Of a stretch of 36,753 nt of DNA, positions 7,971 to 16,917 are shown piece by piece; position 1 is the stretch's first letter, and each line of letters starts with the position of its first letter. Below the pieces are notes generated by a model. That model was not told the origin of the DNA. It saw nothing but the letters and a program-made list of their open reading frames with translations, and ran no database searches. A program made the position numbers and the translations under genes. The stretch spans positions 1-36,753 of the forward strand of contig NZ_JACSNZ010000018.1 of assembly GCF_016902575.1 (NCBI RefSeq), given 5' to 3'. The stretch is from Pseudoflavonifractor capillosus. Its GTDB lineage: Bacteria > Bacillota > Clostridia > Oscillospirales > Oscillospiraceae.

Positions 7971-8615
7971 TCAGTCTGCCCGGGTGAAGGTCAGCTCACC
8001 CAGACCCTGCTGGGTAAAGTCAATGGTGAGGTTGTCCCCATCCAGGGTGTAGGCATTGCCCCCCGACTCCACCGGCTTGGTATCCACGTCATCGGAGGTA
8101 AAAATGGTGTCCTCCGTGGCCTTATACTGGCCCTCCTCGTTGCTGGTCTCGTACAGCTCATCCATGATGGGATCCATGGCATCCTCCATGGACGCCTCCA
8201 GATCCTCCCGACTGGTACCCATCATGCTCAGCAGGCCGTCCAGATCCATGGAATCCTGACCCTGTTGGTCGATTTGGGCCTGGAGATACCCCATGGTGGC
8301 TTCCATCACCGCATCCTTGAAGTTATCCATCTGCGTTTCCATCTTGTCCTCAATGACAGACAGGGTCACCACGTCATCCTCAGAGAAGGTCAGCTGAATG
8401 GGGATAACAAATTCATCCAGCTGGAAATATTCCTCCAGCTCCGGGGAGCCGCTCACCGCCTGCTCCTTCATCTCTGCCAGAAAATCATGCTCACACACCC
8501 AGGTGCCCACCAGCTTATCTTTGGGTTCGGATCCGCCGGCGGATTTTCCGGCGCAAGAGGCCAGGCACAAAACCATTGCGGCGCTCAGGCCAAGGGCAAA
8601 CAGTTTTCGTCTCAT
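7971..8615 (-). CDS. Small putative lipoprotein, function unknown
   Basis: A 214-residue exported protein. MRRKLFALGLSAAMVLCLAS followed by Cys is a lipoprotein signal with lipobox LASC, so the mature protein is probably membrane-anchored. It then shows a lipocalin-like or DUF-style pattern: GTWVCEHDFLAEM near the start and, at the end, YTLDGDNLTIDFTQQGLGELTFTRAD, with a Met/Asp/Glu-rich helical middle part (about 70-150). The GTW at the start and strand-rich end suggest a small beta-barrel-type binding fold split by a helical insert; this is inference. The ATG at 8615 is chosen because AAAGGAGAG lies seven bases upstream and the signal peptide begins there; the frame is open further upstream. 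It is a single gene with its own promoter. Confidence 0.8.
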   Translation of the reverse strand: MRRKLFALGLSAAMVLCLASCAGKSAGGSEPKDKLVGTWVCEHDFLAEMKEQAVSGSPELEEYFQLDEFVIPIQLTFSEDDVVTLSVIEDKMETQMDNFKDAVMEATMGYLQAQIDQQGQDSMDLDGLLSMMGTSREDLEASMEDAMDPIMDELYETSNEEGQYKATEDTIFTSDDVDTKPVESGGNAYTLDGDNLTIDFTQQGLGELTFTRAD

Positions 8616-8666
8616 CGTCCATCTCTCCTTTTTCATATCTGGTGACAGGGTTACCACCTTACCCCA

Positions 8667-8695
8667 ACCGTACCATGTTTGCCGGAATTTTGCAA
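8667..8695 (-). promoter_or_regulatory. Probable promoter of the lipoprotein gene
   Basis: TTGCAA (8690-8695), a 17-base spacer and TACGGT (8667-8672), with TGG just before the -10 (extended -10), lie about 50 bases before the start on the minus strand. Confidence 0.6.
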
Positions 8696-8830
8696 GCAAA
8701 TGGGCTAATTTTCCTCTGTTTTTCTCCAAAATTTTCCCACCCTGTGTCTCGGTGTCCCATCCAGCCCAATTTATCAAAGAAAGTTTGAAAAATTTTTCAC
8801 AACCCCCTTCCATTTATCTGGGATGTGATG

Positions 8831-8855
8831 TATAATGACATTGCGCGAACGCAAT
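8831..8855 (+). promoter_or_regulatory. gap -10 element and transcript-start hairpin
   Basis: TATAAT is at 8831-8836 with only a weak -35. Directly at the expected transcript start is the inverted repeat ATTGCG-cgaa-CGCAAT (8840-8855), which would place a 6-bp hairpin at the 5' end of the mRNA, or could be an operator. Confidence 0.65.
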
Positions 8856-8871
8856 CTTCCATATTTTATAA

Positions 8872-9894
<1,023 letters not shown>

Positions 9895-9906
9895 GAAAAC
9901 CATTTC

Positions 9907-9940
9907 AAAAGGGACTTGGCGTAAGCCAAGTCCCTTTTTT
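9907..9940 (+). terminator. Intrinsic terminator after gap
   Basis: AAAAGGGACTTGGC (9907-9920) pairs with GCCAAGTCCCTTTT (9925-9938) around the tetraloop gtaa, ending in a T run. Confidence 0.94.
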
Positions 9941-9999
9941 ATGCTTTTTTGTATGGGGTACACGCATAGGGGCGTGTCCTTCGACTGTTTCCCTGCGCA

Positions 10000-10556
10000 G
10001 GCTTGCCAGCCTGGTGAGGACGCTCCGCTGGGCCCGATTTCTCAGCGATGAGAAATCGGGGAAAGAATCGCTTAGGGCTTTCCCCCCTAAGAACCCCCCT
10101 TGGGGTACGGGGTTGGTGGTGCGTCACGCCTATGGTCGGCCCTGGTTTCGTGCCAATCCAGGAAAACAGTTGCTCCTTGCAAGGCGCACAGCCAGGCAAG
10201 CCGTGCGCTGCCTCCCCTCCAGGGCCTTAGTTGGGAGTGTCGCAGCCGTTCCCGGCTGCCGGAAGCCTGGGTTTCGGCGGCTGGGAACAGTCGCTGCACC
10301 AAGGAAAGGCCCGGACAAGGACACTACCTGGCCACTAGGGCCAGCTGCCATGGTGGCCCGATGTGGTGGCATTCTCAGGAACAGCAGGAGACTTCCCGGG
10401 CCGGGGGAGATTTGACGCACTGCCACCCAGCACCAGCGGGGTGAATTCCACAAGGAGGGGGAAGGCCCCTCCTTTGGCGATTCTTTCCCCCATTTCTCAT
10501 CTCCACGTGGAGAAATGGGGCCCAGCGGAGCGTCCCCCTTGCCAGGTTGGCAAGCC
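10000..10556 (+). repeat. Dispersed structured repeat, copy A
   Basis: This fills the gap between gap and the YhgE gene. The ends are inverted copies: GGCTTGCCAGCCTGG then CGCTCCGCTGGG (10021-10032) at the left, and CCCAGCGGAGCG (10521-10532) then GGTTGGCAAGCC at the right. Inside each 12-mer is a hairpin. Left is CCCGATTTCTCA-GCGA-TGAGAAATCGGG, with a GNRA-type tetraloop; right is CCCCATTTCTC paired with GAGAAATGGGG. Next inward are CTTAGGG/CCCTAAG at the left and AAGGAGGGG/CCCCTCCTT at the right. The core of about 350 bases is GC-rich with further palindromes and matches the reverse complement of copies C and D. No plausible gene lies within it. It behaves like a MITE or a mobile non-coding RNA, without a visible transposase. 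Confidence 0.85.
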
Positions 10557-10598
10557 TCATATCGCTTCTTGCAAAGACACAACAGAACCTAATGCACC

Positions 10599-10630
10599 TA
10601 AAAAGCCCCGAGACCGTGGTCTCGGGGCTT
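10599..10630 (-). terminator. Terminator of the YhgE gene
   Basis: On the minus strand AAGCCCCGAGACC pairs with GGTCTCGGGGCTT (10603-10630), followed by TTTTTA. It lies 12 bases after the stop codon. Confidence 0.9.
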
Positions 10631-10641
10631 CTCTTATGAAA

Positions 10642-12924
10642 TTATGCCAGACTGTGCTCCTCCAGCCACACCATCAAGGTGGGCTGGCCCTTGCGAATGC
10701 GGCGGGTGCGCACCTGGAACAGTACCAGAGTGAGGATGGTGAACACCACCAGCCACACCGCCAGATACGCCAGGCATCCGGTGATGTCCGTACCCCCGCA
10801 GATGGCGCTGCGGAAGGCCTGCACCGTGTAGGTGAAGGGCACCCAGCCGTGGAGGGCGGGGACGAAGGAGCCGGACAGCTCCAGGGGGTAGGTGCCCACC
10901 GAGCCGGAGAGCTGGAGCACCATGAAGATGAGCATCAGGAAGCTGCCCACCTTACCCAGCAGGCAGGTGAAGAAGTACATCACCGACATGAAGGTCACCG
11001 CCGCCACCAGGGCCACCAGCACCGTGCGGCCCCAGTCCACCGGCTGGAAGCCATTGAACAGATGCAGGCTGCCCAACATCACCAGGGCCTCCAGGATGGC
11101 CACAGTGTACAGCACTGAAGCCTTGCTCCGCCACCAGGCAAAGCCGCTTTTCAGCTCCCCGCTGTACTGGGTGAGGGGATACATCAGGCTAAAGGCGATG
11201 CACCCCACCCACAAAGCCACCGACATCATGTAGGGGGCCATGGCGTGGCCGTTGTTGGGCACCTGGGTGAGCTGGCTCTCCTGGGTCTCCACCGGGGCGG
11301 CCATTTGGTCGGCCACAGCGTCTCCCGTGTTGGTGTCCGCAATCTCCTGAGCACCCTCCGCCAGCTTATCCTGGAGCGTGGCCGCCCCGTCCTCCAGGGC
11401 CTGGGCACCCTCGGTGAGGGTCTGGGCCCCCTGGTGCAGCTGCCCGGCGGCATCCTGGATCTGCACGGAGCCCTGGGTGAGGGCATCCATGCCCTGGGTC
11501 AACGGGGCCTGGTTGGCCATGAGCTGACCAGCACCCTCCACCAGAGCCTGGGTGCCCTGGTGCAGCTTCTGGGCCCCTTGGTACAAGCTATCCACCCCTT
11601 GAGTGAGGGCGGGAAGTTGGCCCTGCATCTGGGTGACCCCCTGGGCCAAAGTCTGGCTGCCCTGGGCCAACGTGTTCAACCCCTGCTGCAACTGGGCAGC
11701 TCCAGAACGCAGGGGAGCGGTGCCCTGTTCTTTCAGCTGCCCGGCACCCTGGGCGGCCTGGGTGATGCCCTGGGTGAGAGCAGGGGCCTGCTGGCTGAGC
11801 TGACTGAGCCCCTGGGACAGCTGGGTGGCACCCTGATTGAGCTGGCCCACCAGGGCTTGCAGCTGCTCCCCACTCACCTGGCCGCTCTGGATGGCCAGGG
11901 ACAGCCCTTGCAGCCCCTGCTCCAGCTGCTTGGCCCCTTCGGCCAACGCCTGGGCGTTTTGGGGCAGGGCAGCGGTCTGGCTTTGCAGCTGGCCCAGGCC
12001 CTGCAAGAGGGCATCCAGGCTCTCATCCACCTGAGCGGCTCCCTGCGCCAGGGTGCCGCTGCTCTTTGCCGCCTGTCCGGCCCCCTGGGCCAAACTCTGA
12101 GCCCCTTGGCTGAGCTGCTCTACCCCTTGGGTGAGGGGCTGGGTGGCCTGCTGGAGCTGCCCCAAACCGTCCTCCAGCTGGGCGGCTCCGTCATTCAAAG
12201 GCCCGCTGCCCGCTGCCACCTGACTCACGCCGTCCAGATAGTCCCCCAGCCCCTGGGAGAGCCGACGGGAGCCGTCCACAAAGGTGAGGCTGCTCTGGGA
12301 CAGCTGTGCCAGGTAATCAGTGAGAGACTGGGCACCTTGGGTGAGAGCGTGGGCCCCGTCTTTCAGCTCGCCGCCACCCTCAGCAGCCTGGGTCATGCCG
12401 TCGCCAATCTCGCCGATCTGCTCCAGCATGGTGGCGGCGTAGGTGCGTGTCACTTCCTCTCGCACCTCCAGTTCCATCTCCTTCATGGCGCTCTCCCCCA
12501 GCTTGGAGGCGATGTAGTTGGTGCCGGGGTTGGTCTCATACCCCAGCTCCATGGCCTGGGGGTGTGCGTCGGTGATGGACGCCGCCCGCTGGGAGAAGTC
12601 CTGTGGAATGGTGATGACCATGTAATAGGCGCCGTCGGTCAGCCCCGCCTTTGCCTCCTCCTGGCCCACAAAGTGGAAGTCCAGGGAGGCGTCCTCCTTC
12701 AGGTTATCCACCAGAGACTGGCCGATGTCATAGGTCTCGTCCTCCACCGTCACCGCCTGGTCCAAATTTACCACCGCCACCGGCAAATGCTCCACACTGC
12801 CGTAGGGATCCCACATGGAGCCCAAAAACAGGGTGGTATAAATGGTGGGAATGGCCACAATGGCCACCATCACCACCAACAACAGCGGATTGTGCAGCAA
12901 GCGCTTCCATTCTTCTCGTTTCAA
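10642..12924 (-). CDS. YhgE/Pip-type ABC-2-like membrane protein with long repeat region
   Basis: A 760-residue YhgE/Pip-family protein. A transmembrane segment (about 15-35) and the conserved WDPYGSVEHLPVAVVNLD open the family's extracellular part. About 180-540 is a long run of degenerate repeats of the type L-x-QGAQ-x-L, predicted as an extended helical or coiled-coil stalk. Five or six hydrophobic segments (about 575-745) form an ABC-2-type membrane domain. Relatives include the phage-infection protein Pip and ESX/type VII-linked proteins; the biochemical role is unclear. The start is TTG, preceded by AGAAGGG seven bases upstream. It is transcribed divergently from a TetR regulator with shared palindromic operators, so it is likely repressed by it and induced by an envelope or toxic signal. 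Confidence 0.88.
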   Translation of the reverse strand: MKREEWKRLLHNPLLLVVMVAIVAIPTIYTTLFLGSMWDPYGSVEHLPVAVVNLDQAVTVEDETYDIGQSLVDNLKEDASLDFHFVGQEEAKAGLTDGAYYMVITIPQDFSQRAASITDAHPQAMELGYETNPGTNYIASKLGESAMKEMELEVREEVTRTYAATMLEQIGEIGDGMTQAAEGGGELKDGAHALTQGAQSLTDYLAQLSQSSLTFVDGSRRLSQGLGDYLDGVSQVAAGSGPLNDGAAQLEDGLGQLQQATQPLTQGVEQLSQGAQSLAQGAGQAAKSSGTLAQGAAQVDESLDALLQGLGQLQSQTAALPQNAQALAEGAKQLEQGLQGLSLAIQSGQVSGEQLQALVGQLNQGATQLSQGLSQLSQQAPALTQGITQAAQGAGQLKEQGTAPLRSGAAQLQQGLNTLAQGSQTLAQGVTQMQGQLPALTQGVDSLYQGAQKLHQGTQALVEGAGQLMANQAPLTQGMDALTQGSVQIQDAAGQLHQGAQTLTEGAQALEDGAATLQDKLAEGAQEIADTNTGDAVADQMAAPVETQESQLTQVPNNGHAMAPYMMSVALWVGCIAFSLMYPLTQYSGELKSGFAWWRSKASVLYTVAILEALVMLGSLHLFNGFQPVDWGRTVLVALVAAVTFMSVMYFFTCLLGKVGSFLMLIFMVLQLSGSVGTYPLELSGSFVPALHGWVPFTYTVQAFRSAICGGTDITGCLAYLAVWLVVFTILTLVLFQVRTRRIRKGQPTLMVWLEEHSLA

Positions 12925-13004
12925 CGTGAAACCCTTCTTTCTCCAGGAGTTTATAGATGCTGTGTCTATTAAACATCTTGGTATTGTGCTTTTTTACGAG
13001 GAGC

Positions 13005-13033
13005 ATTATACTGGAGGGGATGAGGCAACGCAA
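13005..13033 (-). promoter_or_regulatory. Promoter of the YhgE gene
   Basis: Minus strand TTGCGT (13028-13033), a 17-base spacer and TATAAT (13005-13010). Operator site 1 (13036-13046) directly abuts the -35. Confidence 0.75.
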
Positions 13034-13035
13034 CC

Positions 13036-13087
13036 GACAATCTGTCGTCGGTCTGTTGAGTACTAGACACTGTGACGACAGATTGTC
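13036..13087. promoter_or_regulatory. Twin palindromic operators, probable TetR-regulator sites
   Basis: Two copies of the palindrome GACA-N3-TGTC occur: GACAATCTGTC (13036-13046) and its exact reverse complement GACAGATTGTC (13077-13087). With their GTC/GAC flanks they form a perfect 14-bp inverted repeat whose axis, at 13061.5, falls on the palindrome AGTACT. The site centres are 41 bases apart, close to four helical turns. The position between divergent yhgE and tetR genes is typical of TetR-family autoregulation. Confidence 0.78.
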
Positions 13088-13126
13088 CATTGTTCAGAAA
13101 ACTTTTACAGAATGGGAGGGACCCAC

Positions 13127-13678
13127 ATGGAGCGAAAACCAGACCGCCGGGTGCGGCGCACCCGGGCCCTGCTGCGCCAAGGGCTGGCCCAGCTGATGGG
13201 GGCCAAGAGCGTCAACGAGGTGACGGTGACAGAACTGGTGGACTTGGTGGACATCAACCGCTCTACCTTCTATCTCCACTACCGGGACATCCCCCACATG
13301 CTGGAGTGTGTGGAGCAGGAGCTGTACGACCAGGTGCTCCACGCCATGGAGGAGAATTTGACGGGCCGATATGAGGGGAGCAATCTGCCCTTTTTGGAGG
13401 ATGTGTTCTCCATCCTCTTTGCCAACCGGGACATCTGCGCCGCCCTGCTGGGCCCCCGGGGAGACATTGGCTTTCTCCACCGCATTGAGGAGATGCTCTC
13501 CCACTACATTCTCACCCCCTTGCAGCGTACCCAGCCGGACGTGGCCTACCGCTACACCTTCTGTGTGGCAGGGGGCATGGGCTTAATCAAGGACTGGCTG
13601 TCCCGGGGCTGCCCTGAGTCCCCCCAGGACATGGCGGTGCGCACCGCCGCTCTCATTGCCGGAGTGACACATAGGTAA
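13127..13678 (+). CDS. TetR-family transcriptional regulator
   Basis: A 183-residue TetR/AcrR-type regulator. The N-terminus, RRVRRTRALLRQGLAQLM, is the usual first helix, and VTVTELVDLVDINRSTFYLH is the helix-turn-helix (about 29-48). The C-terminal part (GMGLIKDWLSRGCPESPQDM) matches the YfiR/TetR_C class often beside YhgE/Pip genes. It probably binds the twin GACA-N3-TGTC sites just upstream and represses both itself and the divergent membrane protein gene; the ligand is unknown. The ATG at 13127 follows GGGAGGG; an ATG five codons earlier overlaps that site and is less likely. Confidence 0.9.
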   Translation: MERKPDRRVRRTRALLRQGLAQLMGAKSVNEVTVTELVDLVDINRSTFYLHYRDIPHMLECVEQELYDQVLHAMEENLTGRYEGSNLPFLEDVFSILFANRDICAALLGPRGDIGFLHRIEEMLSHYILTPLQRTQPDVAYRYTFCVAGGMGLIKDWLSRGCPESPQDMAVRTAALIAGVTHR

Positions 13679-13716
13679 AAAAGTCCGGGAAATCTTACGA
13701 TTTCCCGGACTTTTTT
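13677..13716. terminator. Bidirectional terminator between tetR and ileS
   Basis: GTCCGGGAAATC (13683-13694) pairs perfectly with GATTTCCCGGAC (13699-13710), flanked by six A and six T residues, so it can stop transcription from both directions. Confidence 0.93.
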
Positions 13717-13728
13717 ATTTGTTTCGGA

Positions 13729-16536
13729 TTATTCTCCCAGCACAGCGGCGCAGCGGGCGCACAGCTCGGCATGGCCGTGGTCAGTGCCGATGCTGGTGTC
13801 GTGGTTCCAGCAGCGGGGGCACTTCTCGCCAGCGGCGGGGGTGACGGCCACGGTGAGGCCCTCAAACTCCTCGCCCTGGTAGCCCTGGCCCTCGCCCTGG
13901 GCCACAGTGACCTGGGAGACGATGCACAGGGTGGCCAGGTCGGCCTCGGAGAGGTTCATGGCCTGGAACTGGTCCCAGGCGGAGGCAGTGAAGGAGAGGG
14001 ACAGGGCGGCATCGGTGCTCTTCTTGATGCCCTGCTCGCCACGGGCCAGCTCCAGAGCCTTGTTCACGTCGTCCCGCAGGGCAATGATGTGATTCCACTT
14101 CTCGTCCTCGGCCTCGGTCATGGCATAGGCGGGGTTCACAGAGGGGATGTCGTTGAACAGCACGCACTCGGTGTCGTCAGCGGAAGCGTGGGGCATAGCA
14201 GCCCAGATCTCCTGGCTGGTGAAGGCCAGGATGGGAGCCAGCAGCCGGGTCATGCCGTCCACAATGATGTAGAGGGCGGTCTGAGCGGAGCGGCGGCCTG
14301 CCTCGTCACCACAGTACAGGCGGTCCTTGATGATATCCAGGTAGAAGTTGGACATCTCCACCACGCAGAAGTTGTAAATGGCACGGTAGGCGGCGTGGAA
14401 CTCGTAGCGGTCATAGGCAGAGCGGCAGGCACCCGCCAGGTTGTTGAACTGGTGCACGGCCCAGCGGTCCAGCTCCACCATGTCAGAAACGGCCACAGGG
14501 GCGTTGGGGTCGAAGCCAGCCAGGTTGCCCAGCATGTAGCGGGCGGTGTTGCGAATCTTCAGGTAGGCCTGGGACAGCTGCTTCAAAATCTCGGGGGAGA
14601 TGCGCATGTCCTGGGTGTAGTCAGCGGAGGCCACCCACAGGCGCAGCATATCGGCGCCGTAGTCCTTGATGACCTCGTCGGGGGAGACGGCATTGCCCAG
14701 GGACTTGTGCATGGCCTTGCCCTCGCCGTCCACGGTCCAGCCGTGGGTGATGATCTGCTTGTAGGGGGCCACGCCCTTGGCGGCAATGGAGGTGAGCATG
14801 GAGGACTGGAACCAACCACGGTACTGGTCGCCGCCCTCCAGGTACACGTCGGCGGGGAAGGTCAGCTCATCCCGCTCGTCCAGCACGGCGGCGTGGGTGG
14901 AGCCGGAGTCGAACCACACGTCCATGATGTCGGACTCCTTGGAGAAGTGGACACCGCCGCAGTGGGGGCACTTCAGGCCCAGACCCTCCACCAGCTCGTC
15001 GGCGGTCTTCTCAAACCAGATGTTAGACCCGTGCTCCCGGAACAGGTCAGAGACACGCTGAATGGTCTCGGGGGTGACGATGTCCGCCCCGCACTGGTCG
15101 CAGTAGAAGATGGGGATGGGCACGCCCCACTTGCGCTGACGGGAAATGCACCAGTCGTTGCGCTCGCTGATCATGGAGGTCATGCGGTCCTTGCCCCAGG
15201 AGGGGTGCCAGGAAATGCCGTCGCAGCTCTTCACAGCGGTGTCCTTGATGGCGTCCACGGAGCAGAACCACTGCTCGGTGGCACGGTAGATGATGGGGTT
15301 CTTGCACCGCCAGCAGTGGGGGTAGGAGTGGACGATGTTCTCCTTGGCCAGCAGGAAGCCCTCCGCCTCCAGATCCTGCACCACCAGGTCGTTGCCCTTG
15401 GCGTAGAACTGGCCGTTGTACCGCTCGTCGGTCATGACGCCCTTGGCATTCACCGGCACGGGGGTGCCGATGTGGGTCTTGCCCGCCTGGTCGTAAGCCT
15501 TGCAGATGTTGAAGTCGTCAGCGCCGAAGCCGGGGGCGGTGTGGACGCAGCCGGTACCGGCGTCCAGGGTGACGTGGTCGCCGCACAGGATGACGCTCTC
15601 CCGGTCGAACAGGGGGTGCTTGGCGGTCATCAGCTCAAAGTCGATGCCCTTGAAGGTGGCCAGCACGGTGCAGGCATCCTTGTCCAGGCCAGCGGCCTTG
15701 CACACGGACTCCACCAGGCCCTCGGCCAGGATATACACCTCACCATTGGGGGCCTTCAGCAGCACATAGTCAAAGTCAGGGTTGACGGAGATGGCGTAGT
15801 TGCCGGGGATGGTCCAGGGGGTGGTGGTCCAGATCACGAAATAGGTCTTGCTGAGGTCGGTGACGCCGGAAAGCTTGCCCTGGTCATCCTTCACAGGGAA
15901 CTTGACGAAGATGGTGGTGCAGGGGTCGTCGGCGTACTCAATTTCAGCCTCAGCCAGAGCGGTCTGGTCGTGGGGGCACCAGTACACGGGCTTCATGCCC
16001 TTGTAGATGTAGCCCTTCTCGGCCATCTTGCCGAAGATCTCCACCTGCTTGGCCTCAAACTCGGGCTTGAGGGTGAGGTAGGGGTTCTCCCAGTCGCCGA
16101 TGACGCCCAGGCGCTGGAACTCGCTGCGCTGGATGTCCACGAAGTTGAGAGCGAAGTCCCGGCACTTGTCCCGGAACTCGGAGTCGGTGAGCTCGTCCCG
16201 CTTGATCTTCTTGTCCTTCAAAATGGCGGACTCGATGGGCAGGCCATGGGTGTCCCAGCCGGGGACGTAGGGGGCCTGGAAGCCGGTCATGTTCTTATAG
16301 CGGATGATGATATCCTTGAGGATCTTGTTCAGGGCAGTGCCGATGTGGATGTGGCCGTTGGCGTAGGGAGGGCCGTCGTGGAGGACAAACTTGGGCTTGC
16401 CCTCGTTCTTCTTCATCAGCTTGTGGTAGGTCTCCACCTCCCACTTGCCGTTGAGCAGCTCAGGCTCCCGCTTGGGAAGACCCGCCCGCATGGGGAAGTC
16501 GGTCTGGGGGAGGTGTACGGTCTTGTTGTAATCCAT
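13729..16536 (-). CDS. ileS: Isoleucyl-tRNA synthetase
   Basis: A 935-residue class I synthetase that charges tRNA-Ile. The HIGH-type motif is in PPYANGHIHIGTALN (about 56-70), the KMSKS-type loop is GKAMHKSLGNAVSPDE, and the C-terminal zinc finger has CPRCW and CARC. GWDTHGLPIE and the long editing domain are IleRS features. The start at 16536 (MDYNKTVHLP) is chosen over an in-frame start at 16581 because AGGAGGAA precedes it and the upstream codons lie in the T-box terminator. The gene has its own promoter and a T-box leader responding to uncharged tRNA-Ile. Confidence 0.97.
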   Translation of the reverse strand: MDYNKTVHLPQTDFPMRAGLPKREPELLNGKWEVETYHKLMKKNEGKPKFVLHDGPPYANGHIHIGTALNKILKDIIIRYKNMTGFQAPYVPGWDTHGLPIESAILKDKKIKRDELTDSEFRDKCRDFALNFVDIQRSEFQRLGVIGDWENPYLTLKPEFEAKQVEIFGKMAEKGYIYKGMKPVYWCPHDQTALAEAEIEYADDPCTTIFVKFPVKDDQGKLSGVTDLSKTYFVIWTTTPWTIPGNYAISVNPDFDYVLLKAPNGEVYILAEGLVESVCKAAGLDKDACTVLATFKGIDFELMTAKHPLFDRESVILCGDHVTLDAGTGCVHTAPGFGADDFNICKAYDQAGKTHIGTPVPVNAKGVMTDERYNGQFYAKGNDLVVQDLEAEGFLLAKENIVHSYPHCWRCKNPIIYRATEQWFCSVDAIKDTAVKSCDGISWHPSWGKDRMTSMISERNDWCISRQRKWGVPIPIFYCDQCGADIVTPETIQRVSDLFREHGSNIWFEKTADELVEGLGLKCPHCGGVHFSKESDIMDVWFDSGSTHAAVLDERDELTFPADVYLEGGDQYRGWFQSSMLTSIAAKGVAPYKQIITHGWTVDGEGKAMHKSLGNAVSPDEVIKDYGADMLRLWVASADYTQDMRISPEILKQLSQAYLKIRNTARYMLGNLAGFDPNAPVAVSDMVELDRWAVHQFNNLAGACRSAYDRYEFHAAYRAIYNFCVVEMSNFYLDIIKDRLYCGDEAGRRSAQTALYIIVDGMTRLLAPILAFTSQEIWAAMPHASADDTECVLFNDIPSVNPAYAMTEAEDEKWNHIIALRDDVNKALELARGEQGIKKSTDAALSLSFTASAWDQFQAMNLSEADLATLCIVSQVTVAQGEGQGYQGEEFEGLTVAVTPAAGEKCPRCWNHDTSIGTDHGHAELCARCAAVLGE

Positions 16537-16562
16537 GGTGGGATTCCTCCTGTGTTTGAGTT

Positions 16563-16845
16563 TTTGGGGACAAAAAAACACCTTTGTCCCTCAAGATGTT
16601 TGAGAGACAAAGGTGTCAATAACCTCTGCGGTACCACTCTCGTTGCCTGTGCCACGCACAGACCCCTCGATGGGTCACAATAACGGAGACCAATCCGGCA
16701 AAGCCTACTAAGGCGCACTTCCGCACCCGTTGGGTTTGCAGCTCCCAGGTGATATTCCCCAAGGCCCGCCCTGCCGCTGTTCCACCATACCAGCGGCTCT
16801 CTGGTGGGGGGTGAGTTGGGTACTCGTCCTGTTCCACGCATTTAA
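16563..16845 (-). promoter_or_regulatory. T-box leader controlling ileS
   Basis: The minus-strand leader contains the T-box core AGAGTGGTACCGCAG (16626-16640), whose bulge pairs with the tRNA acceptor end. Further upstream GAATATCACC (about 16749-16758) supplies a plausible specifier loop with the Ile codon AUC. The 3' end has a strong terminator hairpin at 16572-16616 that competes with the antiterminator. When uncharged tRNA-Ile binds, transcription should read through into ileS. The Ile specifier agrees with the downstream gene. Confidence 0.92.
16572..16616 (-). terminator. T-box regulated terminator
   Basis: ACACCTTTGTCTCTCA pairs with TGAGGGACAAAGGTGT (one G-U pair), followed by a run of seven T on the minus strand. 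It is the conditional stop of the ileS T-box. Confidence 0.92.
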
Positions 16846-16852
16846 CCTCTTT

Positions 16853-16881
16853 ATCTTATCCAGTTGGCGGGGGTTTGTCAA
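16853..16881 (-). promoter_or_regulatory. Sigma-A promoter of ileS
   Basis: TTGACA (16876-16881), a 17-base spacer and TAAGAT (16853-16858) on the minus strand set the start of the T-box transcript near 16845. Confidence 0.88.
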
Positions 16882-16917
16882 CTGTTTTCAGGTCAAAAAT
16901 CTGACGATGGCGGCAAA

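Noticed and set aside
10014-10415. ORFs inside repeat copy A (and similar ones in C and D, such as 27897-28406 and 36102-36626)
   Set aside because: They begin in hairpins, lack ribosome-binding sites, occur in several frames on both strands and are Arg/Pro/Gly-rich; the conserved feature is base pairing, not protein sequence.
10000-10556. CRISPR array or IS element as explanation of the repeats
   Set aside because: The copies are kilobases apart and have no short regular repeats or spacers; no transposase is encoded, and the inverted termini differ from IS200/IS605 ends, which lack inverted repeats across the element.
11245-12972. 575-codon open frame antisense to the YhgE gene
   Set aside because: The repetitive L/G/Q composition is the complement of the YhgE repeats; no ribosome-binding site or promoter supports it.
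13771-16683. 970-codon open frame antisense to ileS
   Set aside because: It mirrors the codon structure of ileS (Gly/Val/Leu/His-rich, no domain) and runs across the T-box; long antisense frames are expected at this GC content.
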